This document shows positions 36,680 to 44,581 of a DNA stretch of 64,000 bases, piece after piece. The notes below the pieces were generated by a model, which worked only from the letters and a program-made list of their open reading frames with translations, made no database searches and was not told the DNA's origin. The stretch comes from Brevundimonas variabilis (GTDB lineage: Bacteria; Pseudomonadota; Alphaproteobacteria; Caulobacterales; Caulobacteraceae). Position 1 is the first letter of the stretch; every line of letters begins with the position of its first letter. The position numbers were made by a program, and so were the translations under genes. The stretch spans positions 248,001 through 312,000 of the forward strand of contig NZ_JACHOR010000005.1 of assembly GCF_014199945.1 (NCBI RefSeq). The letters are read 5' to 3'.

Positions 36680-37723
36680 ATGTTCGTCCCGGCCCGCGCG
36701 TCCGGCACCGCGACCGCCACAGGCTATAACGACCTCTATATACGGGATAATTTCTCGGATACAGGCGTGATCCCCTCTTCAGGGAATCCCTGCCAGTCCC
36801 CTGACATCATACCCCTGCAGAGCGGATCCCTGACATGGGTCACGGCCAACTCGACCTATGCCGGCCCGGATCAGGGGTTGAGCATCGTCAACGGCGGCGT
36901 GAACAACATCTATGTCAGGGCCAGGAACCTGAACACGGTGGCGGCCGCCGGAACCGCCAGTCTTTACTATGCCGACGCGTCGCTCTTTCTGCTGCCCACG
37001 TCCTGGATCCCTGTTTCCGCCGCTGGCGGGTCGGGCTCGGTGTCCCTGGTCGATGGCGCGGGATCAGCCAGCATCGCGGCAGGTGGCGTCGCCCTGTCGA
37101 GTCCATCGTTTCTGCTGACAGGCCTTCCCTCCGGGCCTCACTACTGTCTGATCTCGGTCCTGCAGACGGCCGCTCACCCGGTCCAGGTTCCCGCGTCCTT
37201 CCAGACGAACGCGGCATTCTCGGTCTGGGTTCAGAACAATCCGGCGGTCGGCTGGCGCAACATCAGCTATCAGCCCAGCGGGTCGGTTCAGCTGATCCGG
37301 ACGTTCAGCTTCGCCAGCATCAACTCCGGTCCAGAGTATTTCCATTTTCGCGTGCTGGGTCGTGGGTTCGTTGCCGGCACGACCGTGACCGCGCAATGCA
37401 CGGACCAGCTTTGTCCGATCAACCAGAGGCTGACCCTGCCCGCGCCAGACGTGAACGGCAATCAGGTCACCGGTTTCGATGCCAGCGTGCCGGCCAGTTT
37501 CAGCGGCAATCTGGTGATGACGGCGACCTCGCCTTCAGGCGCGTTTCCCCCTGGCGCGGTGCTCACCATGACCTATTACCAGTATCCGGATCTCAACGAT
37601 GCGCTCGAGATGAGGGCAGCCAATCTCTTCGAAATCTCGCGAAACACCGAGGTCGGGCCGACACCGGTCGCGGCCCGGTTGATCATGATCGGTGAATGTA
37701 CAGTGACGGTGCTGGGAGGCTGA
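36680..37723 (+). CDS. 347-aa beta-rich protein of the LamG-transglutaminase module
   Basis: 347 aa with CAGGAG 5 nt before ATG 36680, 32 bp after the previous stop. It opens with NDLYIRDNFSDTGVIPSSG then SPDIIPLQSG, a motif I have seen in bacterial proteins with Ig/CARDB-like repeats. The rest is beta-rich with pairs of Cys (CTDQLC). No signal peptide. A structural or binding partner of the large protein is likely (inference). Confidence 0.72.
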   Translation: MFVPARASGTATATGYNDLYIRDNFSDTGVIPSSGNPCQSPDIIPLQSGSLTWVTANSTYAGPDQGLSIVNGGVNNIYVRARNLNTVAAAGTASLYYADASLFLLPTSWIPVSAAGGSGSVSLVDGAGSASIAAGGVALSSPSFLLTGLPSGPHYCLISVLQTAAHPVQVPASFQTNAAFSVWVQNNPAVGWRNISYQPSGSVQLIRTFSFASINSGPEYFHFRVLGRGFVAGTTVTAQCTDQLCPINQRLTLPAPDVNGNQVTGFDASVPASFSGNLVMTATSPSGAFPPGAVLTMTYYQYPDLNDALEMRAANLFEISRNTEVGPTPVAARLIMIGECTVTVLGG

Positions 37724-38096
37724 CAACAGGACGGCGTTGTGTGTCCGCCAGACGGGTTCGCCTCCGTCCGCGAGAGACGGTGAACCGGCTGGACGGAAGT
37801 TCACCTGATTGGATTAGCTCATCTGCCTGAGAAACGGCCATTCCAGAGCGAGATCTGCTCGCCCACGATCTGAGCGGCGCTTTCGCGATCCGCGCCCGTG
37901 ACTCTGTCGTATCGAACTGCGAGACCGCAGCCCTGCGTGCGTGTGAGGAGAGCCGCAGCGACCCGATTATCTGTCGATATTTGGGGCGGAAGGCCGTCGT
38001 GCAGGCCATGACCCGCAAGCTCTATCGGACCGAGCCGGAACCGAAGGCTGCAAAACAGGGTGTGGAACAGCAGGGTCCGATCGACCTGTGTGCCTG
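37724..38096. other. Region left of the island, with an att-like homologous end
   Basis: About 370 bp without a convincing gene; a minus-strand frame of 116 codons (37819-38169) reads through the tRNA remnant and is doubtful. Bases 38047-38096 align at roughly 80% with 52917-52965, the island's inner right end, including two TGTAAAACA-like units 12 bp apart (38049 and 38061). This suggests the end of an older element in the same tRNA gene. Confidence 0.5.
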
Positions 38097-38141
38097 GAGC
38101 GGGCGGCGGGAATCGAACCCGCACGAAAAGCTTGGGAAGCT
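38097..38141. repeat. Left attachment repeat (3' half of tRNA-Gly)
   Basis: 45 bp identical to 52966-53010. On the minus strand it reads from the anticodon arm to the 3' acceptor of tRNA-Gly, then diverges. It is not a functional tRNA because the 5' half is missing. Confidence 0.92.
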
Positions 38142-38172
38142 CGATGCAAGCCAATGATTTCAACGGCATGCG

Positions 38173-38233
38173 TGTAAAACAGACCGTTTAGGGCTTCAAG
38201 CTTTTCAATAGGTTACGGGTCGTCTGTAAAACA
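38173..38233. repeat. TGTAAAACA direct repeats at the island's left end
   Basis: TGTAAAACA at 38173-38181 and 38225-38233, matching two copies at the right end (52919 and 52931). Candidate integrase arm-type sites. Confidence 0.6.
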
Positions 38234-38319
38234 ATTTCGGCCTCCCACGAAGTCTCTTGTTCTCTTTTCGTTCACGGCCTATCGAACGCGCTCCCTCGGC
38301 GGCACCGATGGAGACGACC

Positions 38320-38478
38320 ATGAACGACAGAACCCGACCGCTGGCCGAAGCCCTGACCAGCACCGACCCCCGCATCCGCGCCCTGGTCATGGAGATCGAG
38401 GCACTTGAGCCCGGCACCATAGAACGGCTGGCGGCTGCGCTCCGGATCCAGAAGATCGCCACGCCGCGGCCGAACTGA
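38320..38478 (+). CDS. Small 52-aa protein, first of a pair
   Basis: 52 aa: MNDRTRPLAEALTSTDPRIR... Helical, acidic/basic, no known domain. An in-frame ATG at 38308 is a possible start. It overlaps the next gene by TGATG, so the two are translated together, which supports it being real. Function unknown. Confidence 0.6.
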   Translation: MNDRTRPLAEALTSTDPRIRALVMEIEALEPGTIERLAAALRIQKIATPRPN

Positions 38479-38780
38479 TGCACACGGTCGGCTTTCTGAT
38501 CGAGAGCGGCACGGCTGTCCGCTGGCACTGCGTCATCTGCGAAAAGTCAGGGGAGGCCGATCTCGCGGCCATCCAGGCAGCCCGCGGGCCCGACTATGAC
38601 CTCACCGACCGCACGCCCTGGTGCCAGAAGACCGGGTGCCTTGGCCGAGTGTGGTTTTCGGTCCGCATCGGCTCATGGATGCGCAAGCTGCTGACGGCCG
38701 AGGGTGAGGCCCGGCTCGAGGCGCATGGGGATTGGGTATTTGTTGAGCGGCAGCGGCTCAAAAGAGCTAGGGCCGAGTAG
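38478..38780 (+). CDS. 100-aa Cys-rich phage-type protein
   Basis: 100 aa with HCVICEKSGEA near residue 18 and WCQKTGC near residue 48, a CxxC plus CxxxxC pattern that could bind zinc. The start overlaps the stop of the 52-aa gene. The last 30 codons and about 30 bp beyond are partly duplicated at 43532-43620. No family recognised; typical of small phage or island genes. Confidence 0.6.
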   Translation: MHTVGFLIESGTAVRWHCVICEKSGEADLAAIQAARGPDYDLTDRTPWCQKTGCLGRVWFSVRIGSWMRKLLTAEGEARLEAHGDWVFVERQRLKRARAE

Positions 38781-38880
38781 CGCTGAAAGTCTGCGAACGG
38801 GCTCGTGCCCCCGTGTCTTCTATCGACCCATCGCGGACGTCGCTCACCTAAATCCCGCCAGACTATGGCGGTAGGCGCAT

Positions 38881-39600
38881 TTACACGGTCTCGTCCATTG
38901 CCGGTCTCCCGGGACTGACGCTTCCACTTCGAGCGCGGCGAGCGATCGAACGCGCTGTCAGCATCAAGGGGGCGTCGATGATCAAATGAGCCAGGACAGC
39001 GGCCCACAGCCCCCCAATGAGGTAGGCCGCTGTCAGGACACTACCCGCGAGGGCCACGAACAGAAGGTGGAGAGGCCCCCACGACGACCTGTGCAGAAGG
39101 ACGAAGACCAGGAGCGGGACGACGACGGCAAAGGTCAGCGACCCGGTCAGATCGTGCAGAAGAATGATCGGCACGGCCCTGAAGAGCACCTCTTCGATCA
39201 GCCCGGCCGTGAGCAGGAGGAAGATGCGCCCGGGCAGCGGGACAGCGGCAATGGCCTCGATCGCCTCGACCGGCGCGGGCTGTCGACGAAGCAGCTTCGC
39301 CGCCGCCATCTGCACCGGGAAGGTCGCAAGGCCGATCGCTCCGAAAAGCAAACCCCAGCCTAGCGCGCTGCCATCTACTGGCGGCACCAGTAGGTCCGAT
39401 CCCACGGCCCTTGAGCCGAGCCATAGCGCGAGACCTGCAACACCCCAGAGAACGACCGCACCGCAAAGGCGACCAACCCAGCCCGTTCGGCGAACCGGGC
39501 CGCTGTCGCGGACCGCGATAGCAAGGGCTGGCCCGATGAGGGCCGTCAGCACCGCCGCTATCCCGAGCACAGTAGGTTCCATAAGCACGGGGTCACTCAT
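38881..39600 (-). CDS. CPBP intramembrane metalloprotease
   Basis: 239 aa, six to eight membrane helices. TAGLIEEVLFRAVPII holds the EExxxR motif, and AHLIIDAPL resembles the last His motif of the CPBP (CAAX-protease-like) family. A middle-motif His is suggested in VFVLLHRSSWGPLH. The family includes Rce1-like proteases and bacteriocin self-immunity proteins. Standing alone in the island, its role is unknown. Confidence 0.85.
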   Translation of the reverse strand: MSDPVLMEPTVLGIAAVLTALIGPALAIAVRDSGPVRRTGWVGRLCGAVVLWGVAGLALWLGSRAVGSDLLVPPVDGSALGWGLLFGAIGLATFPVQMAAAKLLRRQPAPVEAIEAIAAVPLPGRIFLLLTAGLIEEVLFRAVPIILLHDLTGSLTFAVVVPLLVFVLLHRSSWGPLHLLFVALAGSVLTAAYLIGGLWAAVLAHLIIDAPLMLTARSIARRARSGSVSPGRPAMDETV

Positions 39601-39984
39601 GAGCGGACAACTTCGCCGATTAGCTCAGTTTCCGAGTGTCGGAGCAAGCCGACAACCCTGCTGCCGATGGAAGGAAGACGGCGCGACGTCACGTGACCTC
39701 ATTACGGGCGGTCAACCGCTGGGATGATACCCGCTCTCAGGATCGAGGAGTCCGCTAACCACCCATAGCGGCGGTTCAGAAGCTCCACTTTCGGGCATCG
39801 GATCGAATGTCCGCTTTCCGCCTGCCAGGTCAAGTCCGTTCCCGACCCGTTGCGGTCATAGCTGGCGACTGCAAAGCGAACCTGCTGCTTGCCCACCGCT
39901 GCGGTCAGCAAGTTGTGGAATCAGCGCAATAGCTGCAACTTCCAGTCTGGCATGTCACTCAGCGTGTGCCGCAGGGGCTGCTCA
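39601..39984. other. Intergenic region with a 114-bp repeat
   Basis: About 380 bp between two divergent CPBP genes. It contains the 114-bp repeat at 39747-39859 and no convincing gene. Confidence 0.6.
39747..39859 (+). repeat. 114-bp MITE-like repeat, copy R1
   Basis: Core and internal motifs (CGGATCGAATGTCCGC, CGCCTGCCAGGT) match the other copies. The termini are slightly diverged (TCCGC at left, GCGGTCAT at right). Confidence 0.7.
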
Positions 39985-40857
39985 ATGAAGACTACCTCCG
40001 CCTATGGCGCCCTCACATGGCTGTGTGTGGCGGGGATCACTGCACTGCTCGGTTGGCTCGCACTCACGCTGACTGCCTATCCTGCGACACCCTACCTAGC
40101 CCTAGCGATGATTGGGGTATCGTGGGCCTTCCTCAAGCTCGGGTCGAGTGACAGGACATATCATTGGACGACTGTGAGCGAGCCCAGGCAAGTTCCCCGC
40201 GTTGTCGCACTGATCGTGCTGGTGTCAGTTATTCAGATCGCCGTCAGTGTTTTAGTTCGCACGTTCGCTGAAATGACGGTGGTGTGGGCGAGTGTGATTT
40301 ACATCGTCGTCTGGACTGCTGTGCCGGTTGCCATGATCGGCTTTGGTGTCGTGCGCTTGCCTCGCCGACAAAGCTCACCCGCAAAACGCGACTTCATCAT
40401 CGTTGCTTCGGCGGCAACGTTATTCGCGGCATTAGATTGCTGGGTCGGAATGGTGACCTATAACGGGGAAAGAGCTGTTCCATCGTTCTTCGAGCTCGCG
40501 CTGGGAGGGAGCTACACGCTTTTAGGCGCAACAATGGAAGAGGTCATTTACAGAGTCCTGCTAATAACGGCGCTGTTTAAAGTTACGGGGTCTCGAACCC
40601 AGTCCCTTGTGATTTCGTCGGTAGCGTTCGGATTAGCACACCTTCCAGCCTTCCTATATGCACCAATACTAGCGCAGGACTGGACTCAGGTCGCGATATA
40701 TTTGAAGGACGATCTTGCAGCGTTATCCTTTATCATCGGCTTTGGTTTTATCGCCGGGTCAGTCTGGCTGCGCACAGGGTCCGTCGCTCTAATCATACTC
40801 ATGCATACGCTATCCAACCTCGCAGATGTGCTGGTCGGCGGTCTGAACGGGATTTGA
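39985..40857 (+). CDS. CPBP intramembrane metalloprotease, second copy
   Basis: 290 aa from ATG 39985. Eight or so membrane helices. All three CPBP motifs are visible: MEEVIYRVLL (EExxxR), FGLAHLPAFL (FxxxH) and ILMHTLSNLADVL (HxxxN). It is distant from the 38881 protein (different length and sequence). The DNA has clearly lower GC than its neighbours, a sign of transfer. Substrate unknown; abortive or immunity roles are speculative. Confidence 0.88.
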   Translation: MKTTSAYGALTWLCVAGITALLGWLALTLTAYPATPYLALAMIGVSWAFLKLGSSDRTYHWTTVSEPRQVPRVVALIVLVSVIQIAVSVLVRTFAEMTVVWASVIYIVVWTAVPVAMIGFGVVRLPRRQSSPAKRDFIIVASAATLFAALDCWVGMVTYNGERAVPSFFELALGGSYTLLGATMEEVIYRVLLITALFKVTGSRTQSLVISSVAFGLAHLPAFLYAPILAQDWTQVAIYLKDDLAALSFIIGFGFIAGSVWLRTGSVALIILMHTLSNLADVLVGGLNGI

Positions 40858-40910
40858 CTCGCCGCTGAACCATTCGCGCCAACGCGGTGGGGCATCCTTG
40901 GCTTAAAGCT

Positions 40911-41024
40911 AATGTCCGCTACCCACCCTTAGCTGCCGTTCAGAAGGTCCGCTTTCGGGCATCGGATCGAATGTCCGTTTTCCGCCTGCCAGGTGATGTC
41001 CGATCTCGACCCATAGCGGACCTT
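40911..41024 (+). repeat. 114-bp MITE-like repeat, copy R2
   Basis: Starts AATGTCCGC and ends GCGGACCTT, giving near-perfect terminal inverted repeats. Length is exactly 114 bp, as in R5 and R6. Confidence 0.85.
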
Positions 41025-41029
41025 GAGAG

Positions 41030-41113
41030 GGTCCGATGTCGGGTGACGGATCGAATGTGCGCTTTCAGCCTGGCAGGCGATGACTGATCGCGACTCTTAG
41101 CGGCTGTTCCTGG
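41030..41113 (+). repeat. Partial MITE-like repeat, copy R3, in tandem with R2
   Basis: Follows R2 directly and contains the second half of the unit (CGGATCGAATGTGCGC, CCTGGCAGG), diverged. Confidence 0.6.
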
Positions 41114-41116
41114 ACT

Positions 41117-42091
41117 TCAGCCCAGCGGTACCGCGCGGCGGACTTGAGACAGGCTACCGGCGAATGGCGGGAGCGGGACGCCGTCGCAGACTTGGATAAT
41201 CATCTGATGGCTCACCGTGCCCGGCTGCAGAGGCACGACTGGTTCGATCGGCGTGTCTCGCATCGCGGCCATGTCGCGATAGACGCGGCCACGCAGGACC
41301 TGTGTAGTCCGGGCGGTGCAGTCTATCGAATAGAGGCTAGCGCCGAGATCGTAAGCGCCGTCAGGATCGTTCGCGACCCCGCGGAGGACAGCAACTACCC
41401 ACATCTCATGACGACCGCCCTCTGCTGGCCGCGAAAGGCTGCGATAGAACGCGGCATTCGGTGCGTCTTGAGCAAGAACATAGAGGGGCTCAAGCGGGCT
41501 CATGTATTGCTCCTCCCACACCGTTGGCGGCGCGCTTGGACTTGTCGACCGTGAGGCGACGGCAGAGGTAGGGAGAGGTGCCGACGCTATGCCCCCTCGC
41601 AATGCAGCCAGCATGGACTCCCTACTGGTCGCGATCTGAGAGCCGGGGAGCGCCGCGCGGTTACAGATCACCATCCCGGCGGCCTGTGGCGGCGTATCAC
41701 TACTGATGGGCTTAGGTCCTTCAGGGACGTCGGCGATGCGCTCGCCAATCTCAGTCGTGATCACATGACTGGTGACCGTTGTCGTCTGCGCCGCGCAGTT
41801 CAGCCTAACGGTGTAGTAGGACCAGCGCGCCTCTCGCCCCGCGATTGTAATCGGGGCGCTGGTACGGCTGATGACTTCAATGGTCGAGGGAATCGACCCC
41901 GCCGACGGTTCCCGCCATCCGAAACCGCCTCCGTTCGCCGCGAAATAGACCCAGCGCTCCTGGTTCGTAACCGCAGCGGCTGTCACTGGACCACCAGTTT
42001 CCAGCATTGCCCCGGTCGTCGAGGCGGGATGATCCGGCATCGGCCCCAAGGCATAAAGCGCCAAAGCCAACTTAAGCGTCACAAAGTTCAT
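41117..42091 (-). CDS. Exported protein with an internal domain duplication
   Basis: 324 aa from ATG 42091 with GGGAGGG upstream. A signal peptide (MNFVTLKLALALYALG) precedes two similar domains (about 45-150 and 205-315). Each shows a Trp/Val-rich strand, an arginine-rich middle, an aromatic pair before Cys (VRLNCAAQTTTV and YSIDCTARTTQV), then GxxIxxVC-like ending (GMVICNRA and IIQVCDGV). This resembles the surface-adhesin E-like fold, but I am not certain. Function unknown. Confidence 0.65.
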   Translation of the reverse strand: MNFVTLKLALALYALGPMPDHPASTTGAMLETGGPVTAAAVTNQERWVYFAANGGGFGWREPSAGSIPSTIEVISRTSAPITIAGREARWSYYTVRLNCAAQTTTVTSHVITTEIGERIADVPEGPKPISSDTPPQAAGMVICNRAALPGSQIATSRESMLAALRGGIASAPLPTSAVASRSTSPSAPPTVWEEQYMSPLEPLYVLAQDAPNAAFYRSLSRPAEGGRHEMWVVAVLRGVANDPDGAYDLGASLYSIDCTARTTQVLRGRVYRDMAAMRDTPIEPVVPLQPGTVSHQMIIQVCDGVPLPPFAGSLSQVRRAVPLG

Positions 42092-42661
42092 TGCTGCCCT
42101 CCCAATCAGGGACCCGGAGTTTAATCCGGGCATCAAGCAAGGCTACCCCGGTTCTTCTAGTGGCCTATTCTAAAGGTGTGCGGTCGAGTGCGCGACGTCC
42201 GCTTCCCACCCCTAAGGGCGGTGCAGAAGGTCCGCTTCCGGACGATCAAACCAAAAGTCCTTCACGTCTGCCAGATTACCGCTGCTCTATACCCAAAACG
42301 GGTGCTTTTTGCCTCGCACTTGAATGGACAAAGCTGACCCCTTTCTTCATATAACGTAGGTAGGTTTGACCAGAGCCGTCGTTAACGATGTTCCCCTGTG
42401 AGCCCATGGCGCTGTTCCTTACGACCCTCCGCGAGCCATCGGCTGACCATTCGGTCGAGCAGCTCGACGACGGATTTCTGATCCGGCCAGTCCCTGGTCG
42501 CGAGCAACAGTTCAATGCGCTGGCCCGTCTCGTTACTGACCACATTGGACCGTTCGTTGCGTTCCCCCGCAAGGGCGCTGGTGGGCTCTACGACTGCGTC
42601 CACATCGTGCCAGGCCATGAGGATCACAAGCACGAGAGCTAGTCTGCGAGAAAGGACACCT
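42092..42661. other. Intergenic region with a decayed repeat and a doubtful small ORF
   Basis: About 570 bp. It includes decayed repeat R4 (42194-42275). A minus-strand frame of 83 codons (42382-42633), downstream of the receiver gene by 28 bp, could be a small gene (LLDRMVSRWLAEGRK) but has weak support. Confidence 0.45.
42194..42275 (+). repeat. Decayed MITE-like repeat, copy R4
   Basis: GACGTCCGCTTCC start, AGAAGGTCCGCTTCCGG middle and CTGCCAG later match the family. The right end is lost. Confidence 0.55.
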
Positions 42662-43042
42662 TCAGATCAGCGAGCTCTCAGAATTGAGCAGCGTTGTGAC
42701 GGCGCCTACGATCTGCGCTACCGTGAACGGCTTTTGGATCATTACGCTCTTTGGCACGCCCTCGGCGGCCCATTCATGCGCACTATCGCCCGACATATAG
42801 ACCACGGGCAAACCAAGCCTCATGCCACGCGCGTGCTTTGCCACATCCCAGCCAGAGCCTGATCCTAGCCGGATATCAGTCACCAACGCGGACAAGTCTG
42901 CACCCAAAGCCTTGATTTGGCTCATTCCCGAAGCAGCGTCGTGCTCTACAACTACCGAAAAGCCAGCCTCAAGCAGTGCGGTTTCGACCAGCAAAGCGAT
43001 TAGATGCTCGTCGTCGAGCACGAGAACCGTCAATTTTTCCAT
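42662..43042 (-). CDS. Stand-alone response regulator receiver domain
   Basis: 126 aa. LVLDDEHLIALLV (acidic pair), VTDIRLGSGSGWD (phospho-Asp in TDIR), YMSGDS (Thr/Ser) and MIQKPF (Lys) make a complete receiver. There is no kinase or output domain and no kinase nearby. It resembles the single receivers common on alphaproteobacterial accessory elements. ATG 43042 has only a weak ribosome binding site. Confidence 0.88.
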   Translation of the reverse strand: MEKLTVLVLDDEHLIALLVETALLEAGFSVVVEHDAASGMSQIKALGADLSALVTDIRLGSGSGWDVAKHARGMRLGLPVVYMSGDSAHEWAAEGVPKSVMIQKPFTVAQIVGAVTTLLNSESSLI

Positions 43043-43219
43043 GTTCTAGAGCTCCGTAAGCGCACAAAAAGTCGCTTAAAACTGTCCGGTTCCGTACCAA
43101 AAGATGCCGCTGTGTCGCAGCGTCGTTGGGCCTTGAACGGTCGGGAGCCAACCTCGAGCCAAGGGCTCAACCGTCGGGCCAGACTCCCCACCGTGGTGAA
43201 GCTGTGGCAAGCTGCCGAA

Positions 43220-43444
43220 ATGGCAACTCGACAGACACTGGTGCAGGCCAAGGCGGGTGTGCTGCTCGAGGAAATTGAGCATCTGAGCGCCCATGGCAAA
43301 GTCATCGAGCGTTACTTCAGGCTGTCGACTCTCAGGCCAAACCAACCCCGCGTCCTGACTTGCGAAGATGATGCCGAGGAAGCGTTTTTTATCGAGGTCA
43401 TGGCCTCGCTCGCGGATCCTGTCGTTTCCAAGATGATCAACTAA
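43220..43444 (+). CDS. Small 74-aa hypothetical protein
   Basis: 74 aa: MATRQTLVQAKAGVLLEEIE... A helical N-terminus and an acidic C-terminus. GTG 43196 is an alternative start. Its 3' end and stop (CCAAGATGATCAACTAAGAC) recur at 45260-45279, so this sequence was copied or shuffled in the island. No family recognised; modest support. Confidence 0.45.
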   Translation: MATRQTLVQAKAGVLLEEIEHLSAHGKVIERYFRLSTLRPNQPRVLTCEDDAEEAFFIEVMASLADPVVSKMIN

Positions 43445-43531
43445 GACGGCGCGTTTCAAATAGCCGCCATCAGCACCTAGCGGACATTTGCGCCGCGGTT
43501 GGGCACACTATCGCCGGCCGCGGGCAAATCT

Positions 43532-43620
43532 TGGCTTGAGGCGCAGGGCGACTGGGTGTTCGCTGAGCGGCACCGCCTGAAAAGAGCCAGAGCAGCGAAC
43601 CGCTGAAAGTCTGCGAAATG
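43532..43620 (+). pseudogene. Fragment duplicated from the 100-aa Cys-rich gene
   Basis: Matches 38712-38800, the last 23 codons and about 20 bp after the stop of the 100-aa gene, at roughly 80% identity. No start codon or Cys motifs remain. Confidence 0.7.
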
Positions 43621-43630
43621 GCGGGCCCGC

Positions 43631-43744
43631 AATGTCGGCTATCCACCCGTAGCCGCCCTTCGACGGGTCCGCTTCCAGGCGGCGGACCGAACGTCCGCTT
43701 TGTGCTTGGAAAGTCATGACCGGTTTCGACCCGTTGCAGACATT
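43631..43744 (+). repeat. 114-bp MITE-like repeat, copy R5
   Basis: AATGTCGGC to GCAGACATT; terminal inverted repeats with one mismatch each. Exactly 114 bp. Confidence 0.8.
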
Positions 43745-43769
43745 CCGGGTTGGCGGTTAGCTTGCCTCC

Positions 43770-44057
43770 ATGGGCACCCCAACCTCCGGCTACGTCTACA
43801 TCGCGACCAGCGAGGGCCTCACCCAATCCTACGTCGGCGTCTCGGCATCGCTCCTCGACATGGAATGGATCGCGAAGTTCGGCGTGGACAACCTAGTTTG
43901 GTTCGAGGGCTATTCAGACGTTGCGCTAGCCCAAACCCGTGCGGATGGTCTTTGGTCGATGTCAGAAGATCAGAGGCGAAGCCTGATCCTCAGCGGCAAT
44001 CCCACAATGACCGATCTAAGCCCGCGCATCTGGGGCAGCGACAAAGAGGAAGCCTAA
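43770..44057 (+). CDS. Degenerate GIY-YIG nuclease-like protein
   Basis: 95 aa. GYVYIATSEGLTQSYVGVS matches the GIY-YIG strand pair, and LVWFEGYSDVALAQTRADGL then LILSGNPTMTDLS matches the C-terminal half of UPF0213-type proteins. The catalytic Arg/His segment after the YVG strand is shortened and lacks both, and the usual Glu in ARE reads TRA, so it is probably inactive. Isolated in the island. Confidence 0.65.
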   Translation: MGTPTSGYVYIATSEGLTQSYVGVSASLLDMEWIAKFGVDNLVWFEGYSDVALAQTRADGLWSMSEDQRRSLILSGNPTMTDLSPRIWGSDKEEA

Positions 44058-44084
44058 CGCCCGCTCCCGACCCGTTGCAAACGT

Positions 44085-44432
44085 TCAGCCCGCGTTGGGT
44101 AGCTCAGCTATGAAGTGGTCGGAGAAGGTGTCTCCGGGCGCGTGGGGCTCATACCAAATGTCGGTCCTGCCATCGAAGAACCGGGAAACCTCGTAGCGGT
44201 CGTCGAAGACTTCGATCTGGAGGTTCTTCGCTTCTTCGACCTGCCACTCCACAAGGAAGGTAGGCCAATAGCCCGGCAAGATGGACGGAGCAGGTCGATT
44301 GGACTTCTGAATGTGGGCCAGCAAATCGTCCAGATTACGAACGACCGAAGCCGCGTATTCGTCCGGACGAGCAGCGACCACCTCAGCAACAGCCCGCTTG
44401 GCCTCTGCCCAGTCTTCGATGCCCTTGCTCAT
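44085..44432 (-). CDS. Hypothetical 115-aa protein
   Basis: 115 aa from ATG 44432: MSKGIEDWAEAKRAVAEVV..., a helical N-terminus then beta-strands (LQIEVFDDRYEVSRFFDG). No membrane helix or signal. It could belong to a small toxin-antitoxin or phage-regulation pair, but there is no partner gene. No family recognised. Confidence 0.55.
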   Translation of the reverse strand: MSKGIEDWAEAKRAVAEVVAARPDEYAASVVRNLDDLLAHIQKSNRPAPSILPGYWPTFLVEWQVEEAKNLQIEVFDDRYEVSRFFDGRTDIWYEPHAPGDTFSDHFIAELPNAG

Positions 44433-44465
44433 GACGAGATATTCGCCCGGCCCCGCACGGCACGC

Positions 44466-44579
44466 AATGTCCGCTTTCCACCCTTAGGCGACATTCGGAA
44501 GGTCCGCTTCCGGGCATAGGGTCGAATGTCCGCTTTCCGCCTGCCAGGTCGTATCAGAACCCGAGCTATTGCGGACATT
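44466..44579 (+). repeat. 114-bp MITE-like repeat, copy R6 (best preserved)
   Basis: AATGTCCGC at 44466-44474 and GCGGACATT at 44571-44579 are perfect 9-bp terminal inverted repeats. The internal AATGTCCGC repeats the terminal sequence. Confidence 0.88.
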
Positions 44580-44581
44580 GT

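Larger units (their letters stand above)
43445..43769. other. Intergenic region with gene fragment and 114-bp repeat
   Basis: About 325 bp. Holds a duplicated 3' fragment of the 100-aa gene (43532-43620) followed directly by repeat R5 (43631-43744). No intact gene. Confidence 0.6.

Noticed and set aside
38097..38141. A second functional tRNA-Gly
   Set aside because: Only the 3' half is present; it has no 5' acceptor or D arm, so it is an attachment remnant.
37819..38169. A 116-codon minus-strand gene left of the island
   Set aside because: It begins inside the tRNA remnant and has no start signal. Could be a relic of an older element, but not supported as a gene.
39747..44579. The 114-bp repeats as a CRISPR array
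   Set aside because: The copies are too long, too far apart and vary in spacing. No cas genes are nearby.
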